A stretch of 64,000 bases of DNA, taken from NCBI RefSeq assembly GCF_030644205.1, contig NZ_CP128647.1, positions 868,001 through 932,000 of the forward strand, read 5' to 3'. Made by a program: the position numbers and the translations under genes. This document shows positions 43,707 through 54,254 of the stretch, piece after piece; the stretch's first letter is position 1, and each line of letters begins with the position of its first letter. The notes under the pieces were generated by a model, which saw only the letters and a list, made by a program, of their open reading frames with translations, did no database searches and was not told where the DNA came from. Source of the stretch: Mogibacterium neglectum (GTDB lineage Bacteria; Bacillota; Clostridia; Peptostreptococcales; Anaerovoracaceae).

Positions 43707-45761
43707 TTATATGTCTAAAATCACTGGCAGAATAACTGGACTTCTGCGAGTTTTCTTGTAGATGAATCCCCTCATATCGTCTTTGATGATACTCTTAAGG
43801 GCATTTACATCATCTAATCCGATGTTATTCCATTTGTCAATAGACTCATACACAATTTCAGTTGCTTCGTTGATGAGAGGCATATTCTCTTTTACGTAGA
43901 TAAATCCACGAGTTATAAGCTCTGGCCTGGAGGCAAGCAGACCTGAATTGCTGTCAATTGAAACGGCAATAACTATAAGGCCCGACTCGGATAACTGTTT
44001 CCTGTCGCGCAATACTACATTGCCAACGTCACCAACTCCATAACCATCAACGAGTACATCTTCTGCTGGTGCTGCCTCTGGTTCAACTTTTGCCTGCTTA
44101 CCAGTTATGCGAAGCGCATCTCCATTGTTCATGACGAAGATATTGCCTCTATCCATTCCAAGCGATTCAGCAAGCCGCGCATGTTCGCGTAGGTGACGGT
44201 ACTCACCATGTGCAGGAATAAAGAATCTAGGTCTAACAAGTGAATGTATAAGTTTTAATTCCTCTTTGCAGGCATGTCCTGAAACATGTATATCGACAAA
44301 GTCTGATAAGAATACATTAACTTTTTTCTCGTAAAGCTTATTAACTATATTGGTTACTGCCTTTGCATTGCCAGGAATTGGCGATGACGAGAAGACGACA
44401 GTATCTCCGGCTTTTAATTTAACTGCTCTATGCGAGTCATTTGCCATTCTTGTCAGTGCGGACATAGGTTCCCCCTGACTTCCAGTGGTAATAATTGTGA
44501 TATTTGCATCTGGAATATTTCCAATTTTCCTTATATCTACAAAAGCAGATTCTGGAAGGTTGAGATATCCAAGTTCTCTTGCAAGAGTTACTACATTTTC
44601 CATCGAACGACCAGATATTGCAATCTTACGCCCATACTTTATCGAAGCCTCCATGAAGTACTTGATTCTATATATGTTAGAGGAAAATGTTGCTATAATT
44701 AAACGCTTCTCCGTCTTTGCAAAAATCTCGTTCATAGAATCCACAACAACTCGCTCTGATGGAGTATATCCTGGTCTTAAAACATTTGTACTATCGCAGA
44801 GAAGAACATCTACGCCTTCTTGTCCAAGTTGGGCAAACTTTGCAAGATCGATTCTCTTGCCATCTAGTGGAGAGTAGTCAATCTTAAAGTCACCAGTGTG
44901 AACAAGATGACCTCCGGGACACTTTATCGAATAAGCCATTGAATCTGCAATACTATGATTAGTATGAATCGCTTCAACTCTAAAAGCACCAATATTGAAG
45001 ATATCACCAGCTTCAATAACGTGTTCTTCCATTGATAAGCCATGTTCTTTGAGCTTATTTCGTATAAGACCCATAGAGAGTGGAGGTGCGTATACAGGAA
45101 CATTTATCACCTTAAGAAGGAATGGTACGCCACCGATATGATCTTCGTGACCATGCGTTATGATAAGTCCCTTAATTTTTTCCTTATTTTCCTTAAGATA
45201 TGTGAAATCAGGAATCACGACGTCTATACCAAACATCTCATCTTCAGGAAACGAAAATCCACAGTCGATTATAAGAATATCATTTTTATATTCAATGAGA
45301 GTAATATTCTTCCCAATTTCCTTGAGACCACCTAAAGGCATAATCCTCATAGTTTCAAGCGGTGCTTTAGGTCGCTTCCTTTGATTATTATTTTGGTTAT
45401 TCGAAGAATGATTTTTACCTTGCAAATTTTTGCTACTCTTTCCAAGATTTTTATTTTGGCTAGTATTTATCTTTGTGTCAGTGTTCTTCGTATTATTGTT
45501 TCTTGAGGTAATATTATCGTTGCTAAACCTATTGTTTCTTTTTTGAGTTCTATTTGTAGAGTGTTTATTTTGCCTATTGTTAATAGATGTTTTTACCCCT
45601 TTAGCTCTAGAACGAGAATTATCACTTACCTTAAATTTGCTATTACGTGGCGATGATTCACCGCCACGATTATTATCAATCTTATTTCTTGTTCCTGATA
45701 AATTTGAACTATCTGATTTCTGGAACTTTTTACTATTTCTGTTTTCTATTCCCATATTCAT
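43707..45761 (-). CDS. rnj: Ribonuclease J with long N-terminal extension
   Basis: 684 residues. From ~138 on it is a standard RNase J: MRIMPLGGLKEIGKN, the metallo-beta-lactamase motif THGHEDHIGG, HTGDFKIDYSP, the beta-CASP region and the C-terminal domain. RNase J has endo- and 5' exonuclease activity and is central to mRNA turnover and rRNA maturation. The first ~135 residues are an unusual low-complexity tail rich in Asn, Lys, Arg and Ser (for example NNRQNKHSTNRTQKRNNR), probably disordered and basic. The start at 45761 has only a weak ribosome site, so the extension's exact length is unsure. Confidence 0.93.
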   Translation of the reverse strand: MNMGIENRNSKKFQKSDSSNLSGTRNKIDNNRGGESSPRNSKFKVSDNSRSRAKGVKTSINNRQNKHSTNRTQKRNNRFSNDNITSRNNNTKNTDTKINTSQNKNLGKSSKNLQGKNHSSNNQNNNQRKRPKAPLETMRIMPLGGLKEIGKNITLIEYKNDILIIDCGFSFPEDEMFGIDVVIPDFTYLKENKEKIKGLIITHGHEDHIGGVPFLLKVINVPVYAPPLSMGLIRNKLKEHGLSMEEHVIEAGDIFNIGAFRVEAIHTNHSIADSMAYSIKCPGGHLVHTGDFKIDYSPLDGKRIDLAKFAQLGQEGVDVLLCDSTNVLRPGYTPSERVVVDSMNEIFAKTEKRLIIATFSSNIYRIKYFMEASIKYGRKIAISGRSMENVVTLARELGYLNLPESAFVDIRKIGNIPDANITIITTGSQGEPMSALTRMANDSHRAVKLKAGDTVVFSSSPIPGNAKAVTNIVNKLYEKKVNVFLSDFVDIHVSGHACKEELKLIHSLVRPRFFIPAHGEYRHLREHARLAESLGMDRGNIFVMNNGDALRITGKQAKVEPEAAPAEDVLVDGYGVGDVGNVVLRDRKQLSESGLIVIAVSIDSNSGLLASRPELITRGFIYVKENMPLINEATEIVYESIDKWNNIGLDDVNALKSIIKDDMRGFIYKKTRRSPVILPVILDI

Positions 45762-45770
45762 ACCCGAAGA

Positions 45771-48251
45771 TTACTTAACAACGAAGTTTACTAGTTTGCC
45801 TGGAATTACAATAGCTTTTACGATATTTAAATCGCCTATAGATTCCTGAACCTTCTCACTGTTTTTTGCAGCTTCTTCGAGCATTTCCTTTGATGAATCC
45901 TTTGACATTGTGAGCTTATCCTTCAATTTACCATTCACTTGAACGATAATCTCTACATCATCAAGAACCAATGCTGACTCATCAAATTCTGGCCATAGTG
46001 CACTATATATACGCGATCCCTCGCCTAATTCCGACCAAAGCTCTTCGCATATATGAGGAGTGAATGGACTTAGAACTAAAATCGTACTCTTAATAGCCTT
46101 GTTGAGAAGAGGCATATTAACATTTTTAAGCTGCTTATACTTGTAAAGTTCATTAACTAGTTCCATTATCGAGCTAATTGCAGTATTGAAGCTGAATCTA
46201 CCGCCAACATCATCTGATACTTTCTTAATAGTTTTATTTAATTGATAGTTGAGAGCTTTGTCTTCAGGAGTAACTGCAACTACATCACCAGAAACTGCAT
46301 CAATATCTCTGATATCTGTTACATAATCATATACAAGTCTGTAAACTCTATTAAGGAATCTATAGCTTCCTTCTACGCCGGCGTCTGACCAATCGAGCTC
46401 CTTTTCTGGTGGTGCAGCAAATAGTATGAATAATCTAGCAGTATCTGCCCCATATTTCTTCTGAATTTCCTCAGGGCTAACTACGTTGCCGAGTGACTTA
46501 CTCATTTTAGCTCCATCCTTAATAACCATACCTTGAGTAAGAAGATTCTGGAATGGCTCTCTAGCTGAAACAAAGCCAAGATCTGCTAGTACCTTCTGGA
46601 AAAATCTTGAGTAGAGAAGATGAAGAATTGCGTGTTCAACTCCTCCGATATACTGGTCAACATTCATCCAATAGTCGACTTTATCTCGGTCAAATGGCTT
46701 TTTGCCATTGTGAGGATCGCAGTACCTTAAAAAATACCACGATGAATCCACAAACGTATCCATAGTATCAATCTCTCGTCTAGCTGGCTTTCCACAGCAA
46801 GGACAAGTTGTATCAATAAAAGTTGAACTAGTAGCTATTGGTGATTCGCCCTTACCTGTAAATTCGATATCAGTAGGAAGCTTTACTGGAAGATTCTCTT
46901 CTTTTTCAGGTATCCAGCCACATTCATCACAATAAACCATCGGTATAGGGCATCCCCAGTACCTCTGCCTTGAAATTAGCCAGTCCCTTAGCTTAAAGTT
47001 AATTGACTTCTTTCCGATTCCTTTTTGTTCAATATAATCAATAACCTTAGGAATTGATTTAAGATTATCTAGACCATTGAATTCACCTGAATTGATTAAT
47101 TTACCTTCTGCAGGAGCAGCCTCTTTGAGGTCGTATAAATCAACTTCAGGGTCATTGACGTCTACTACTGGAACAATTTCTAGGCCAAATTTCTTTGCAA
47201 ACTCAAAGTCCCTCTGATCATGGGCAGGAACCGCCATTACAGCTCCAGTTCCGTAGTCCATAAGTACGTAATCTGAAATGTAAATAGGAATCTTCTTGCC
47301 AGTAAACGGATTTATACAGTAACGCCCTATGAACACACCGGTTTTCTCCTTTGTAAGTGAAACTCTCTCAATTTCGCTCTTATGTGCACATTCTGCAATG
47401 TATTCATTTGTTGCTTTTTCGTATTCGGTTCCTAGAGTTAACTCCTTAACATAAGGATGCTCTGGAGCCATGACCATAAATGTTACACCGTAAACAGTAT
47501 CACATCTCGTCGTATATACATTTAGAGCATTATCTGTTCCATCTATCTGAAATCTGATTTCAGCTCCTGTCGATTTACCAATCCAATTCTTTTGCATAAG
47601 CTTAACTTTATTTGGCCAACCATCAAGCTTGTCAAGATCTTCAAGCAATGCATCAGCATAATCAGTAATCTTTAAATACCATTGAGATAGATGCTTTTTT
47701 GTTACTGGTGTATGACAACGCTCACAAGCCCCTTCAACTACCTGCTCATTAGCGAGAACTGTCTTGCATGAAGGACACCAATTTACAGGATTCTCCTTCT
47801 TATAAGCGAGTCCTTTCTTCTGAAATTGAATAAATAACCACTGCATCCAGCGATAATAATCCTCTTTGCAGGTTGCAACTTCTCTATCCCAGTCATAGCT
47901 AAATCCAAGTGCAGATAGCTGTTTACGCATCTCGGCAATGTTGTTATCAGTCCAAATCGCAGGATGAATACCGTTCTTTATAGCTGCATTTTCCGCAGGA
48001 AGCCCAAACGAATCCCAGCCCATTGGATGAAGTACATTAAAGCCCTTCATTTTCTTAAATCTTGCAATAGCATCTCCAATAGAATAGTTACGCACATGTC
48101 CCATATGGAGCTTACCCGATGGATATGGGAACATCTCGAGTGTATAGTATTTTTCTTTGGTATTGTCATCACTTGTTTTAAAAGCCTGTTCATCAGACCA
48201 AATTTTTTGCCACTTTGATTCTATTTCGCCGAAATTGTATTTTTCGTTCAT
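45771..48251 (-). CDS. leuS: Leucine--tRNA ligase
   Basis: 826 residues from ATG 48251 ([14 protein letters not shown]), preferred because GAAAGGG lies 8-14 bases upstream; an in-frame ATG at 48278 would overlap rsfS. Class I motifs: HIGH as HMGH in [14 protein letters not shown] and KMSKS in [12 protein letters not shown]. The CP1 editing domain and a zinc-type Cys cluster ([12 protein letters not shown]) are present. It aminoacylates tRNA-Leu. It follows rsfS. Confidence 0.97.
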   Translation of the reverse strand: MNEKYNFGEIESKWQKIWSDEQAFKTSDDNTKEKYYTLEMFPYPSGKLHMGHVRNYSIGDAIARFKKMKGFNVLHPMGWDSFGLPAENAAIKNGIHPAIWTDNNIAEMRKQLSALGFSYDWDREVATCKEDYYRWMQWLFIQFQKKGLAYKKENPVNWCPSCKTVLANEQVVEGACERCHTPVTKKHLSQWYLKITDYADALLEDLDKLDGWPNKVKLMQKNWIGKSTGAEIRFQIDGTDNALNVYTTRCDTVYGVTFMVMAPEHPYVKELTLGTEYEKATNEYIAECAHKSEIERVSLTKEKTGVFIGRYCINPFTGKKIPIYISDYVLMDYGTGAVMAVPAHDQRDFEFAKKFGLEIVPVVDVNDPEVDLYDLKEAAPAEGKLINSGEFNGLDNLKSIPKVIDYIEQKGIGKKSINFKLRDWLISRQRYWGCPIPMVYCDECGWIPEKEENLPVKLPTDIEFTGKGESPIATSSTFIDTTCPCCGKPARREIDTMDTFVDSSWYFLRYCDPHNGKKPFDRDKVDYWMNVDQYIGGVEHAILHLLYSRFFQKVLADLGFVSAREPFQNLLTQGMVIKDGAKMSKSLGNVVSPEEIQKKYGADTARLFILFAAPPEKELDWSDAGVEGSYRFLNRVYRLVYDYVTDIRDIDAVSGDVVAVTPEDKALNYQLNKTIKKVSDDVGGRFSFNTAISSIMELVNELYKYKQLKNVNMPLLNKAIKSTILVLSPFTPHICEELWSELGEGSRIYSALWPEFDESALVLDDVEIIVQVNGKLKDKLTMSKDSSKEMLEEAAKNSEKVQESIGDLNIVKAIVIPGKLVNFVVK

Positions 48252-48267
48252 AATCGTGCCCTTTCTT

Positions 48268-48612
48268 TTATTTTTCAATGAATACTATTTCGCAATCACT
48301 CCAAATCTTATCAAGAGTGTATTTGTCTCTAGTCTCTGCCGTAAATAGATTTATAATTATATCCCCGTAGTCTGCGAGAATCCATCCGGAACCTTGAATC
48401 CCTTCAACGTTTTTCTGCTCAAGTCCTAGCTCTGCTGCCTTCCCTTCTGTGAAGTCAAGAAGTGCACTAAGCTGCCTGTCAGAACCTGCGGTTGCATTGA
48501 TGAAAAAATCTGCAAATGAGGATTTTTCAGCAATATTAATAACTGTAATATCACGAGCTTTTTTCTCGGATAAAACCTTAGCTATTTCAATTGCGTTACT
48601 TTGCATTGTCAT
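48268..48612 (-). CDS. rsfS: Ribosome silencing factor RsfS
   Basis: 114 residues. Family features: [38 protein letters not shown] and [17 protein letters not shown]. It binds L14 and keeps 50S and 30S apart under nutrient stress. It lies 2 bases after yqeK; nadD-yqeK-rsfS is a well-conserved order. Confidence 0.95.
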   Translation of the reverse strand: MTMQSNAIEIAKVLSEKKARDITVINIAEKSSFADFFINATAGSDRQLSALLDFTEGKAAELGLEQKNVEGIQGSGWILADYGDIIINLFTAETRDKYTLDKIWSDCEIVFIEK

Positions 48613-48614
48613 AA

Positions 48615-49196
48615 TTAACCCTTCCTTTCGGTAATTTTATCAAGAATGAAACGTTTCGCTTCGTATGTATCATCGTCTACTGAAATTCCTCGTCTACCTA
48701 GCAATTCGATGCTGTAATCGATTATCTCAAGACAAGCCGTATCTAGATCTTTTTTTGCAAGCTCCCTAAGCTCCGCTACCTCTGGATATGTCCTATTAAC
48801 CTCAATAGCATCAGCTACATATACAATTTCTTCAAGCATACTCATCCCATAACGACCTGCGGTATGAGATGAAACGGCCATCAAAATATCGGGGTCGTCG
48901 ACACCAAAATCTTTTCTAAGCATTGAAGCACCGACCTTCGAATGAGCAAGTTCAGGCTTGTTGTAATATTTTAAGTCGACACCGTATGTCCTTATCAAGC
49001 GGTTCATAGCCTCGCATGAGTAGCATTTTGCTATATCGTGAACTAATCCTGCAAATCTAGCTTTTTTTACATCAGCTCCATATATAGATGCTAACTCACC
49101 AGCCATATCTACCACCCCTAATGAGTGAATATATCTTCGAGGTTTAAGTACATGCTTCAGATAATCATCAATCTCTCTAGTCTTTGTATAATCCAT
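48615..49196 (-). CDS. yqeK: YqeK-type HD hydrolase (symmetrical Ap4A hydrolase)
   Basis: 193 residues. The HD metal-binding residues are visible: H of RYIHSLGVV, HDIAKC, and HSKVGA / SSHTAGRYGM. Studied YqeK proteins split diadenosine tetraphosphate to two ADP. It overlaps the end of nadD by 20 bases. Confidence 0.93.
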   Translation of the reverse strand: MDYTKTREIDDYLKHVLKPRRYIHSLGVVDMAGELASIYGADVKKARFAGLVHDIAKCYSCEAMNRLIRTYGVDLKYYNKPELAHSKVGASMLRKDFGVDDPDILMAVSSHTAGRYGMSMLEEIVYVADAIEVNRTYPEVAELRELAKKDLDTACLEIIDYSIELLGRRGISVDDDTYEAKRFILDKITERKG

Positions 49197-49779
49197 TTTT
49201 AATTATATATTCCTCAACATTAGCGTCTACTAGACCTGCAATCGATTCACCTTTTTTACACAGCGCACGTATCTGAGATGAAGAGCAGTCAATTGGAGGC
49301 ATGTGCAGAATATGTATTGCAGCATCGTATGCTTCACGATATTCAGCTATTTTCTGTGTACCCCAAGTATCATCAATTCCTGGTCTTACAGCAGTAATAA
49401 GGGCGAACTCACTTAATATATCCGTTCCTCTATACCATGAATCAACAGCAACTACAGAATCGTATCCTAATACGAAGTATAGGTGTGCATCATATATAGC
49501 TGAGAGCTCACTTAGCGTATCATATGTATATGAAATCCCTTTTTTTTCGATTTCATATCGAGTCATATCTAGACGCTCATCAGATGCTATGGCTAGTTCA
49601 ATCATGTTGCATCGATGTTCAGCTGAAGATATTTTTGCATCTAGCTTGAATGGTGAAACTGAATTGGGCATGAATACTAACTTATCTAAACCTAATTCAT
49701 TTAAAGCCGTCTTTGCCAGTGTAATATGTGCAATATGAATAGGATCGAATGTACCGCCAAATATCGCTATTTTTTTCAT
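49177..49779 (-). CDS. nadD: Nicotinate-nucleotide adenylyltransferase
   Basis: 200 residues from ATG 49779 (TTG at 49782 is also possible; AGGAAATAA lies upstream). Nucleotidyltransferase motifs: GGTFDPIHIAHI (HxGH type) and DCSSSQIRALC (ISSTxIR type). It joins ATP and nicotinate mononucleotide in NAD synthesis. Confidence 0.95.
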   Translation of the reverse strand: MKKIAIFGGTFDPIHIAHITLAKTALNELGLDKLVFMPNSVSPFKLDAKISSAEHRCNMIELAIASDERLDMTRYEIEKKGISYTYDTLSELSAIYDAHLYFVLGYDSVVAVDSWYRGTDILSEFALITAVRPGIDDTWGTQKIAEYREAYDAAIHILHMPPIDCSSSQIRALCKKGESIAGLVDANVEEYIIKNGLYKD

Positions 49780-49818
49780 CAAGATTATTTCCTATAACTA
49801 AAATTTATTGGCGTATAA

Positions 49819-51597
49819 TTATTTTTGTTCGTACTTGGTCACAACAGCTAGTCCTAATTCTTCAAGCTGAACAGAATCTGCCTTTCCAGGAGCTTCTGAA
49901 ACAGGGCATTCTGCATTCGCATTCTTAGGAAATGCAATTACTTCTCTGATGCTACTCTCACCAAGTAAAAGCATTACCATTCTATCAAGTCCATATGCGA
50001 GCCCTGCATGAGGGGGTACACCATACTTAAACGCCTCGATAAAGAATCCGAACTTTTCCATCCTTTCATCTTCTCCGAGACCAAGAACCTGAAACATCTT
50101 ATCCTGAAGTTCTCTATCGTGAATTCTGATTGACCCACCACCTAGTTCAACTCCGTTTAAAACAATGTCATATGCATCTGCATTTAAAGATAGTATATCT
50201 CCATCGAGCTTATCTAATTCATCGAGCTTTGGTTGCGTAAAAGGATGGTGCATAGCTTTAAGATTTCCCTCATCGTCCTTTTCAAACATCGGAAAATCTA
50301 CTACCCACAGGAAGTTAAACTTGGCGTCGTCAAGAAGCCCGAGGATTCCTGCAATCTTCCTTCTCAACCACCCCAAAGTGTCAAATACTACCTTTGGCTG
50401 TGCAGATACGATAAATATTATATCACCTATTTTAGAGCCGCAACGTTCAGCTACTTTAGTTAATTCTTCATCTTTAAGAAACTTACTTGCCGAAGAAGAA
50501 AATCCATCTTCTTCAACTTTTATCCAGAGAAGCCCCCTTGCCCCATAGTGCTTTGCCTCATCTGTCAGCTTGTCAATTTTCTTTCTTGAGAATTCTGTAG
50601 CACCGCCAGGTACTGAAATACCGCGTATGTCTCCACCAGTTTCAAGAGCATCCTTAAATACTTTAAATTCGCTATCTTCAAATATATCGTTTAATTTGTT
50701 TAATTCTATATTAAATCGCGTATCTGGCTTGTCGGAACCGTATCTTTCCATAGCCTCTTTATATGTTAATCTTGGGAACGGAGTATCAATGTCGATACCT
50801 TTTAGGTCTCTCATGATGCACTTCAGTAAACCTTCCTGCATACTTATTACATCATCAGAATCTGCAAAAGACATCTCAAGATCTATTTGCGTAAACTCTG
50901 GCTGTCTATCAGCTCGAAGATCTTCATCTCTGAAGCACTTTACGATTTGAAAATACCTATCTGTTCCTGACACCATAAGAAGCTGCTTGAACATCTGAGG
51001 TGACTGAGGTAGTGCATAAAATGAACCTTGATTAACCCTACTAGGAACCAGATAGTCTCTCGCTCCTTCTGGTGTTGGTTTAATCAGCATTGGCGTTTCA
51101 ACTTCAGTAAACCCATTTTCGTCAAAGTAGTCACGCACGAGTTTCGTAAGTCTGTGACGGAATGTGAGATTTCTTTGCATCTTACTCTTCCTCAGATCGA
51201 GATAACGGTATTTAAGTCTGAGGTTTTCATCTACGTTATCGTCATCCTTGACGTATATTGGCGGAGTATCGGCTTCAGAATATATAACAAGGTCATTTGC
51301 AAAAACTTCTATTGATCCGGTTGGGATACTATCGTTTTTCGAAGATCTTTCCTTTACCGTACCGGTAACCCCTATAACATACTCGGATCTGAGGGATTTT
51401 GCTTTCTCTAGAAGTTCTTCTGGGATATCCTCGTTAAATGTAATCTGCGTAATTCCAGATTTATCTCTGATGTCGACAAACACAAGACCTCCAAGGCTTC
51501 TTGCCTTAGCAACCCAACCGTTTAGGACAACCCTTTTACCTACGTCATCTTGTCTTAGCTCACCACACATGTGTGTTCTTTTAAGTAATTTAGACAT
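49819..51597 (-). CDS. aspS: Aspartate--tRNA ligase
   Basis: 592 residues from ATG 51597 (MSKLLKRTHMCGELR), 1 base after the hisS stop; a TTG 12 bases upstream would overlap hisS. It has an N-terminal OB-fold anticodon domain (residues ~10-110), the bacterial GAD insertion and class II motifs (FRDEDLRADRQPEFTQIDLEMSF, GLAYGLDRMVMLL). The bacterial-length form may be discriminating or not; no gatCAB is in view. Confidence 0.96.
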   Translation of the reverse strand: MSKLLKRTHMCGELRQDDVGKRVVLNGWVAKARSLGGLVFVDIRDKSGITQITFNEDIPEELLEKAKSLRSEYVIGVTGTVKERSSKNDSIPTGSIEVFANDLVIYSEADTPPIYVKDDDNVDENLRLKYRYLDLRKSKMQRNLTFRHRLTKLVRDYFDENGFTEVETPMLIKPTPEGARDYLVPSRVNQGSFYALPQSPQMFKQLLMVSGTDRYFQIVKCFRDEDLRADRQPEFTQIDLEMSFADSDDVISMQEGLLKCIMRDLKGIDIDTPFPRLTYKEAMERYGSDKPDTRFNIELNKLNDIFEDSEFKVFKDALETGGDIRGISVPGGATEFSRKKIDKLTDEAKHYGARGLLWIKVEEDGFSSSASKFLKDEELTKVAERCGSKIGDIIFIVSAQPKVVFDTLGWLRRKIAGILGLLDDAKFNFLWVVDFPMFEKDDEGNLKAMHHPFTQPKLDELDKLDGDILSLNADAYDIVLNGVELGGGSIRIHDRELQDKMFQVLGLGEDERMEKFGFFIEAFKYGVPPHAGLAYGLDRMVMLLLGESSIREVIAFPKNANAECPVSEAPGKADSVQLEELGLAVVTKYEQK

Positions 51598-51598
51598 C

Positions 51599-52852
51599 TT
51601 ATTTTTCAATCTCCTTAGTTATATCTATGGCTTTAATTTCTTTTTGCTCACCGCTCTGCATGTTTTTAAGTATCACTATACCTTTTTCAATCTCGTTTTC
51701 ACCAATAACGACGGAGTATCGTGCATTTAGCTTATTAGCGTATTTCATCTGACCTTTGAGATTTCTGTTTAGAGTGTCTATAATTGCAACAACTCCGCGC
51801 TCTCTTAACTTATGTACTAGATTTAACGCATAAAGTCTAGCATTATCACCTATGAAAGAAACGGATATATCTGGGATACTTGGATCATCTACGATAATAT
51901 CGTTCTGTTCCATAAGAATAAGTAATCTTTCTTTACCTAACCCAAATCCAACGCCTGGAATTGAAGGTCCACCAATTTCTTCTACCAGATGGTCATATCT
52001 ACCACCACCACAAATAGTTCCTTGAGCGCCTATCTTCGTTGTTACAAATTCGAATGAAGTCTTTGTGTAATAGTCAAGACCACGCACGATTCTTGGATCA
52101 ACAATATAGTCAATACCCATAGCATCAAGATTAGACTTTAATGATTCAAACGCGGATTTACAATCATCACATAGGTAATCGAGTATGTATGGTGCATCTT
52201 TAGCAATTTGCTGATCTGTGTGATCCTTGCTATCGATGATGCGCATAGGATTTGCTTCAAATCGATCTTTACTTATATCTGACAACTCTTCATAATACGG
52301 TCTTAGATAATCCTGAAGAGCCTTTCTGTATACCGGCCTACATTCACGGCATCCAACACTGTTTATTCTTAGTTCAACATCTTCAATTCCAATTTTTTTT
52401 ATAAAATCAGATGCAAGCGCTATAACCTCAGCATCGGCCATCATATCTGGAGTTCCAAAATTCTCCACGCCGAATTGGTGAAATTCACGAAGTCTACCCG
52501 CCTGCGGTCTCTCATATCTGAAACAAGGCGTATCATAATAATACTTAGTTGGCTGCATCTCCGCATAGTCATGACTTTCTATAAATGCTCTAACAGCAGG
52601 AGATGTCCCCTCAGGCTTCAAGGTGATGCTGCGATGTCCAAGATCCTCAAATGTATACATTTCTTTCTGTACTATATCTGTAGTCTCACCAACACCTCTG
52701 TTGAAAAGCTCTGTGCTTTCAAACATAGGTGTTCTCACTTCTCCAAACCCATAAAGGCGACAAAGTTCCGAAAATTCCTTTTCTATATATTGCACTTTGT
52801 ATGAATCCCTAGGCATCGTATCCTTGGTTCCTTTTGGTGCTTTTATTGCCAT
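51599..52852 (-). CDS. hisS: Histidine--tRNA ligase
   Basis: 417 residues. Class II motifs: motif 2 region FRYERPQAGRLREFHQFGVE, the histidine signature VRGLDYYTKTSFEF and the C-terminal anticodon-binding domain (VVIGENEIEKG). The start has AGGAGGAG upstream. It pairs with aspS in an operon, as in many Bacillota; no T-box leader is present. Confidence 0.97.
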   Translation of the reverse strand: MAIKAPKGTKDTMPRDSYKVQYIEKEFSELCRLYGFGEVRTPMFESTELFNRGVGETTDIVQKEMYTFEDLGHRSITLKPEGTSPAVRAFIESHDYAEMQPTKYYYDTPCFRYERPQAGRLREFHQFGVENFGTPDMMADAEVIALASDFIKKIGIEDVELRINSVGCRECRPVYRKALQDYLRPYYEELSDISKDRFEANPMRIIDSKDHTDQQIAKDAPYILDYLCDDCKSAFESLKSNLDAMGIDYIVDPRIVRGLDYYTKTSFEFVTTKIGAQGTICGGGRYDHLVEEIGGPSIPGVGFGLGKERLLILMEQNDIIVDDPSIPDISVSFIGDNARLYALNLVHKLRERGVVAIIDTLNRNLKGQMKYANKLNARYSVVIGENEIEKGIVILKNMQSGEQKEIKAIDITKEIEK

Positions 52853-52874
52853 AATCTCCTCCTAAATAGTGATT

Positions 52875-54254
52875 TCAATCAAAATATTTATGCTTTCTAG
52901 CAATTATGTTATCAATCCGTTCTACGTACATTCTATAGTCGTTTATATTAGGTATTCGTTCTAACCGGTTTTCTGATGGAAAATATCGTTTTCCAATCGC
53001 CCCTGCACCAAGCCCGATAATTGTCTGCATTTCCTCCATAATTCTTATGTTATACAAAGAATGCAGACCAGGGATACACCAACCTGTATTTTCAAACGCT
53101 CCCATCTGATGCTTCTGTCTATATACATAATAAGGTACAAAGCCAGCACCATGAAGCATGCGAGATGCTGTATCTAGCATCATCTCCACTTCTTTCACCC
53201 CTCTCAAATAGTAATCAGGGTTTTCTTGCTTAAGTTTAGAGCCACGTTTTACAGATAATGTATGCACAGTGATATTATTAGCACCTATATCTATTAATTT
53301 TTGAATAGTACTTGCTATATCATTAGTAGTTTCACCAGGAAGACCTACTATAACATCAGAATTTATGACTTCAAATTCATAATCATGAGCTAGCTTAAAC
53401 GCGTTCCTTATATCATTACTTGAATGAGATCTACCGATTTTCCTTAACGTCTCATCGTTCATAGATTGGGGATTGATACTAATACGCCTTACACCGTATT
53501 TTTTTATTGCATTTAATCTGTCTTTATCTATAGTATCTGGTCTACCAGCTTCAACCGTAGTTTCTATATCTCTAAGTTTAATGTCAAAAGATTGTTCAAT
53601 TGAATCAAAAAGTGCAACTAGTTCACTAAAGTTTAAAGATGTCGGTGTGCCACCACCAAAATATACACTTTCAATACTCTTGCTACTTTTTTTAAAGAGC
53701 CGTCCACATTCAGATATCTCCCTTTGAAGTTTGGGAAGATATCTGAGAATTGATTTCACTCTAGCAAGTTCTGAACCAAATGAACAATAAGAACAGATAC
53801 TGGGACAAAATGGAATACTAGTATATATGGACCAATTGTTGTCATCAGCCACTGGCACGTTTTCAATCTGATATCTGAGAATCTCATCTATAAGCTTTCG
53901 CTTACTATCCGATACGATATATATATCAGATAAGCCTTTGTCAACTTCGTTTAAATCAGATACAGCTAGATAGAGATTCATCGCTGGTTTAAGAGGTTTT
54001 ACACCTGTCAAAGTTCCCCATTCGGGAGTTTTACCAGTTATAATTGATAATCTTTTAAATATATCACGCTTTATTTGATCTCTATCCTGTTTGAGATCAG
54101 CATTGAAAACAAGGCTATTATGACCGAGAGCTAAACCATCAGCATTTTCAATATTAATTGGTATAACTTCATATTCATTATCGGCAAAAAACTCACGAGC
54201 TAACTCAGAATAATGGTGTTCATTATGTATTCCATTAACATACAATCTATACAA
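52875..54254 (-). CDS. hemZ: HemZ-like radical SAM coproporphyrinogen III oxidase family protein
   Basis: 459 residues. The radical SAM cluster motif is CPSICSYCSF (CxxxCxxC), preceded by an N-terminal ~130-residue domain as in HemZ, followed by YFGGGTPTSL and EAGRPDTI. HemZ/HemN-type enzymes decarboxylate coproporphyrinogen in heme synthesis, but many clostridial HemZ proteins occur without full heme pathways and may do other chemistry. Start TTG at 54254 overlaps the MBL gene end by 8 bases. Confidence 0.88.
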   Translation of the reverse strand: MYRLYVNGIHNEHHYSELAREFFADNEYEVIPINIENADGLALGHNSLVFNADLKQDRDQIKRDIFKRLSIITGKTPEWGTLTGVKPLKPAMNLYLAVSDLNEVDKGLSDIYIVSDSKRKLIDEILRYQIENVPVADDNNWSIYTSIPFCPSICSYCSFGSELARVKSILRYLPKLQREISECGRLFKKSSKSIESVYFGGGTPTSLNFSELVALFDSIEQSFDIKLRDIETTVEAGRPDTIDKDRLNAIKKYGVRRISINPQSMNDETLRKIGRSHSSNDIRNAFKLAHDYEFEVINSDVIVGLPGETTNDIASTIQKLIDIGANNITVHTLSVKRGSKLKQENPDYYLRGVKEVEMMLDTASRMLHGAGFVPYYVYRQKHQMGAFENTGWCIPGLHSLYNIRIMEEMQTIIGLGAGAIGKRYFPSENRLERIPNINDYRMYVERIDNIIARKHKYFD

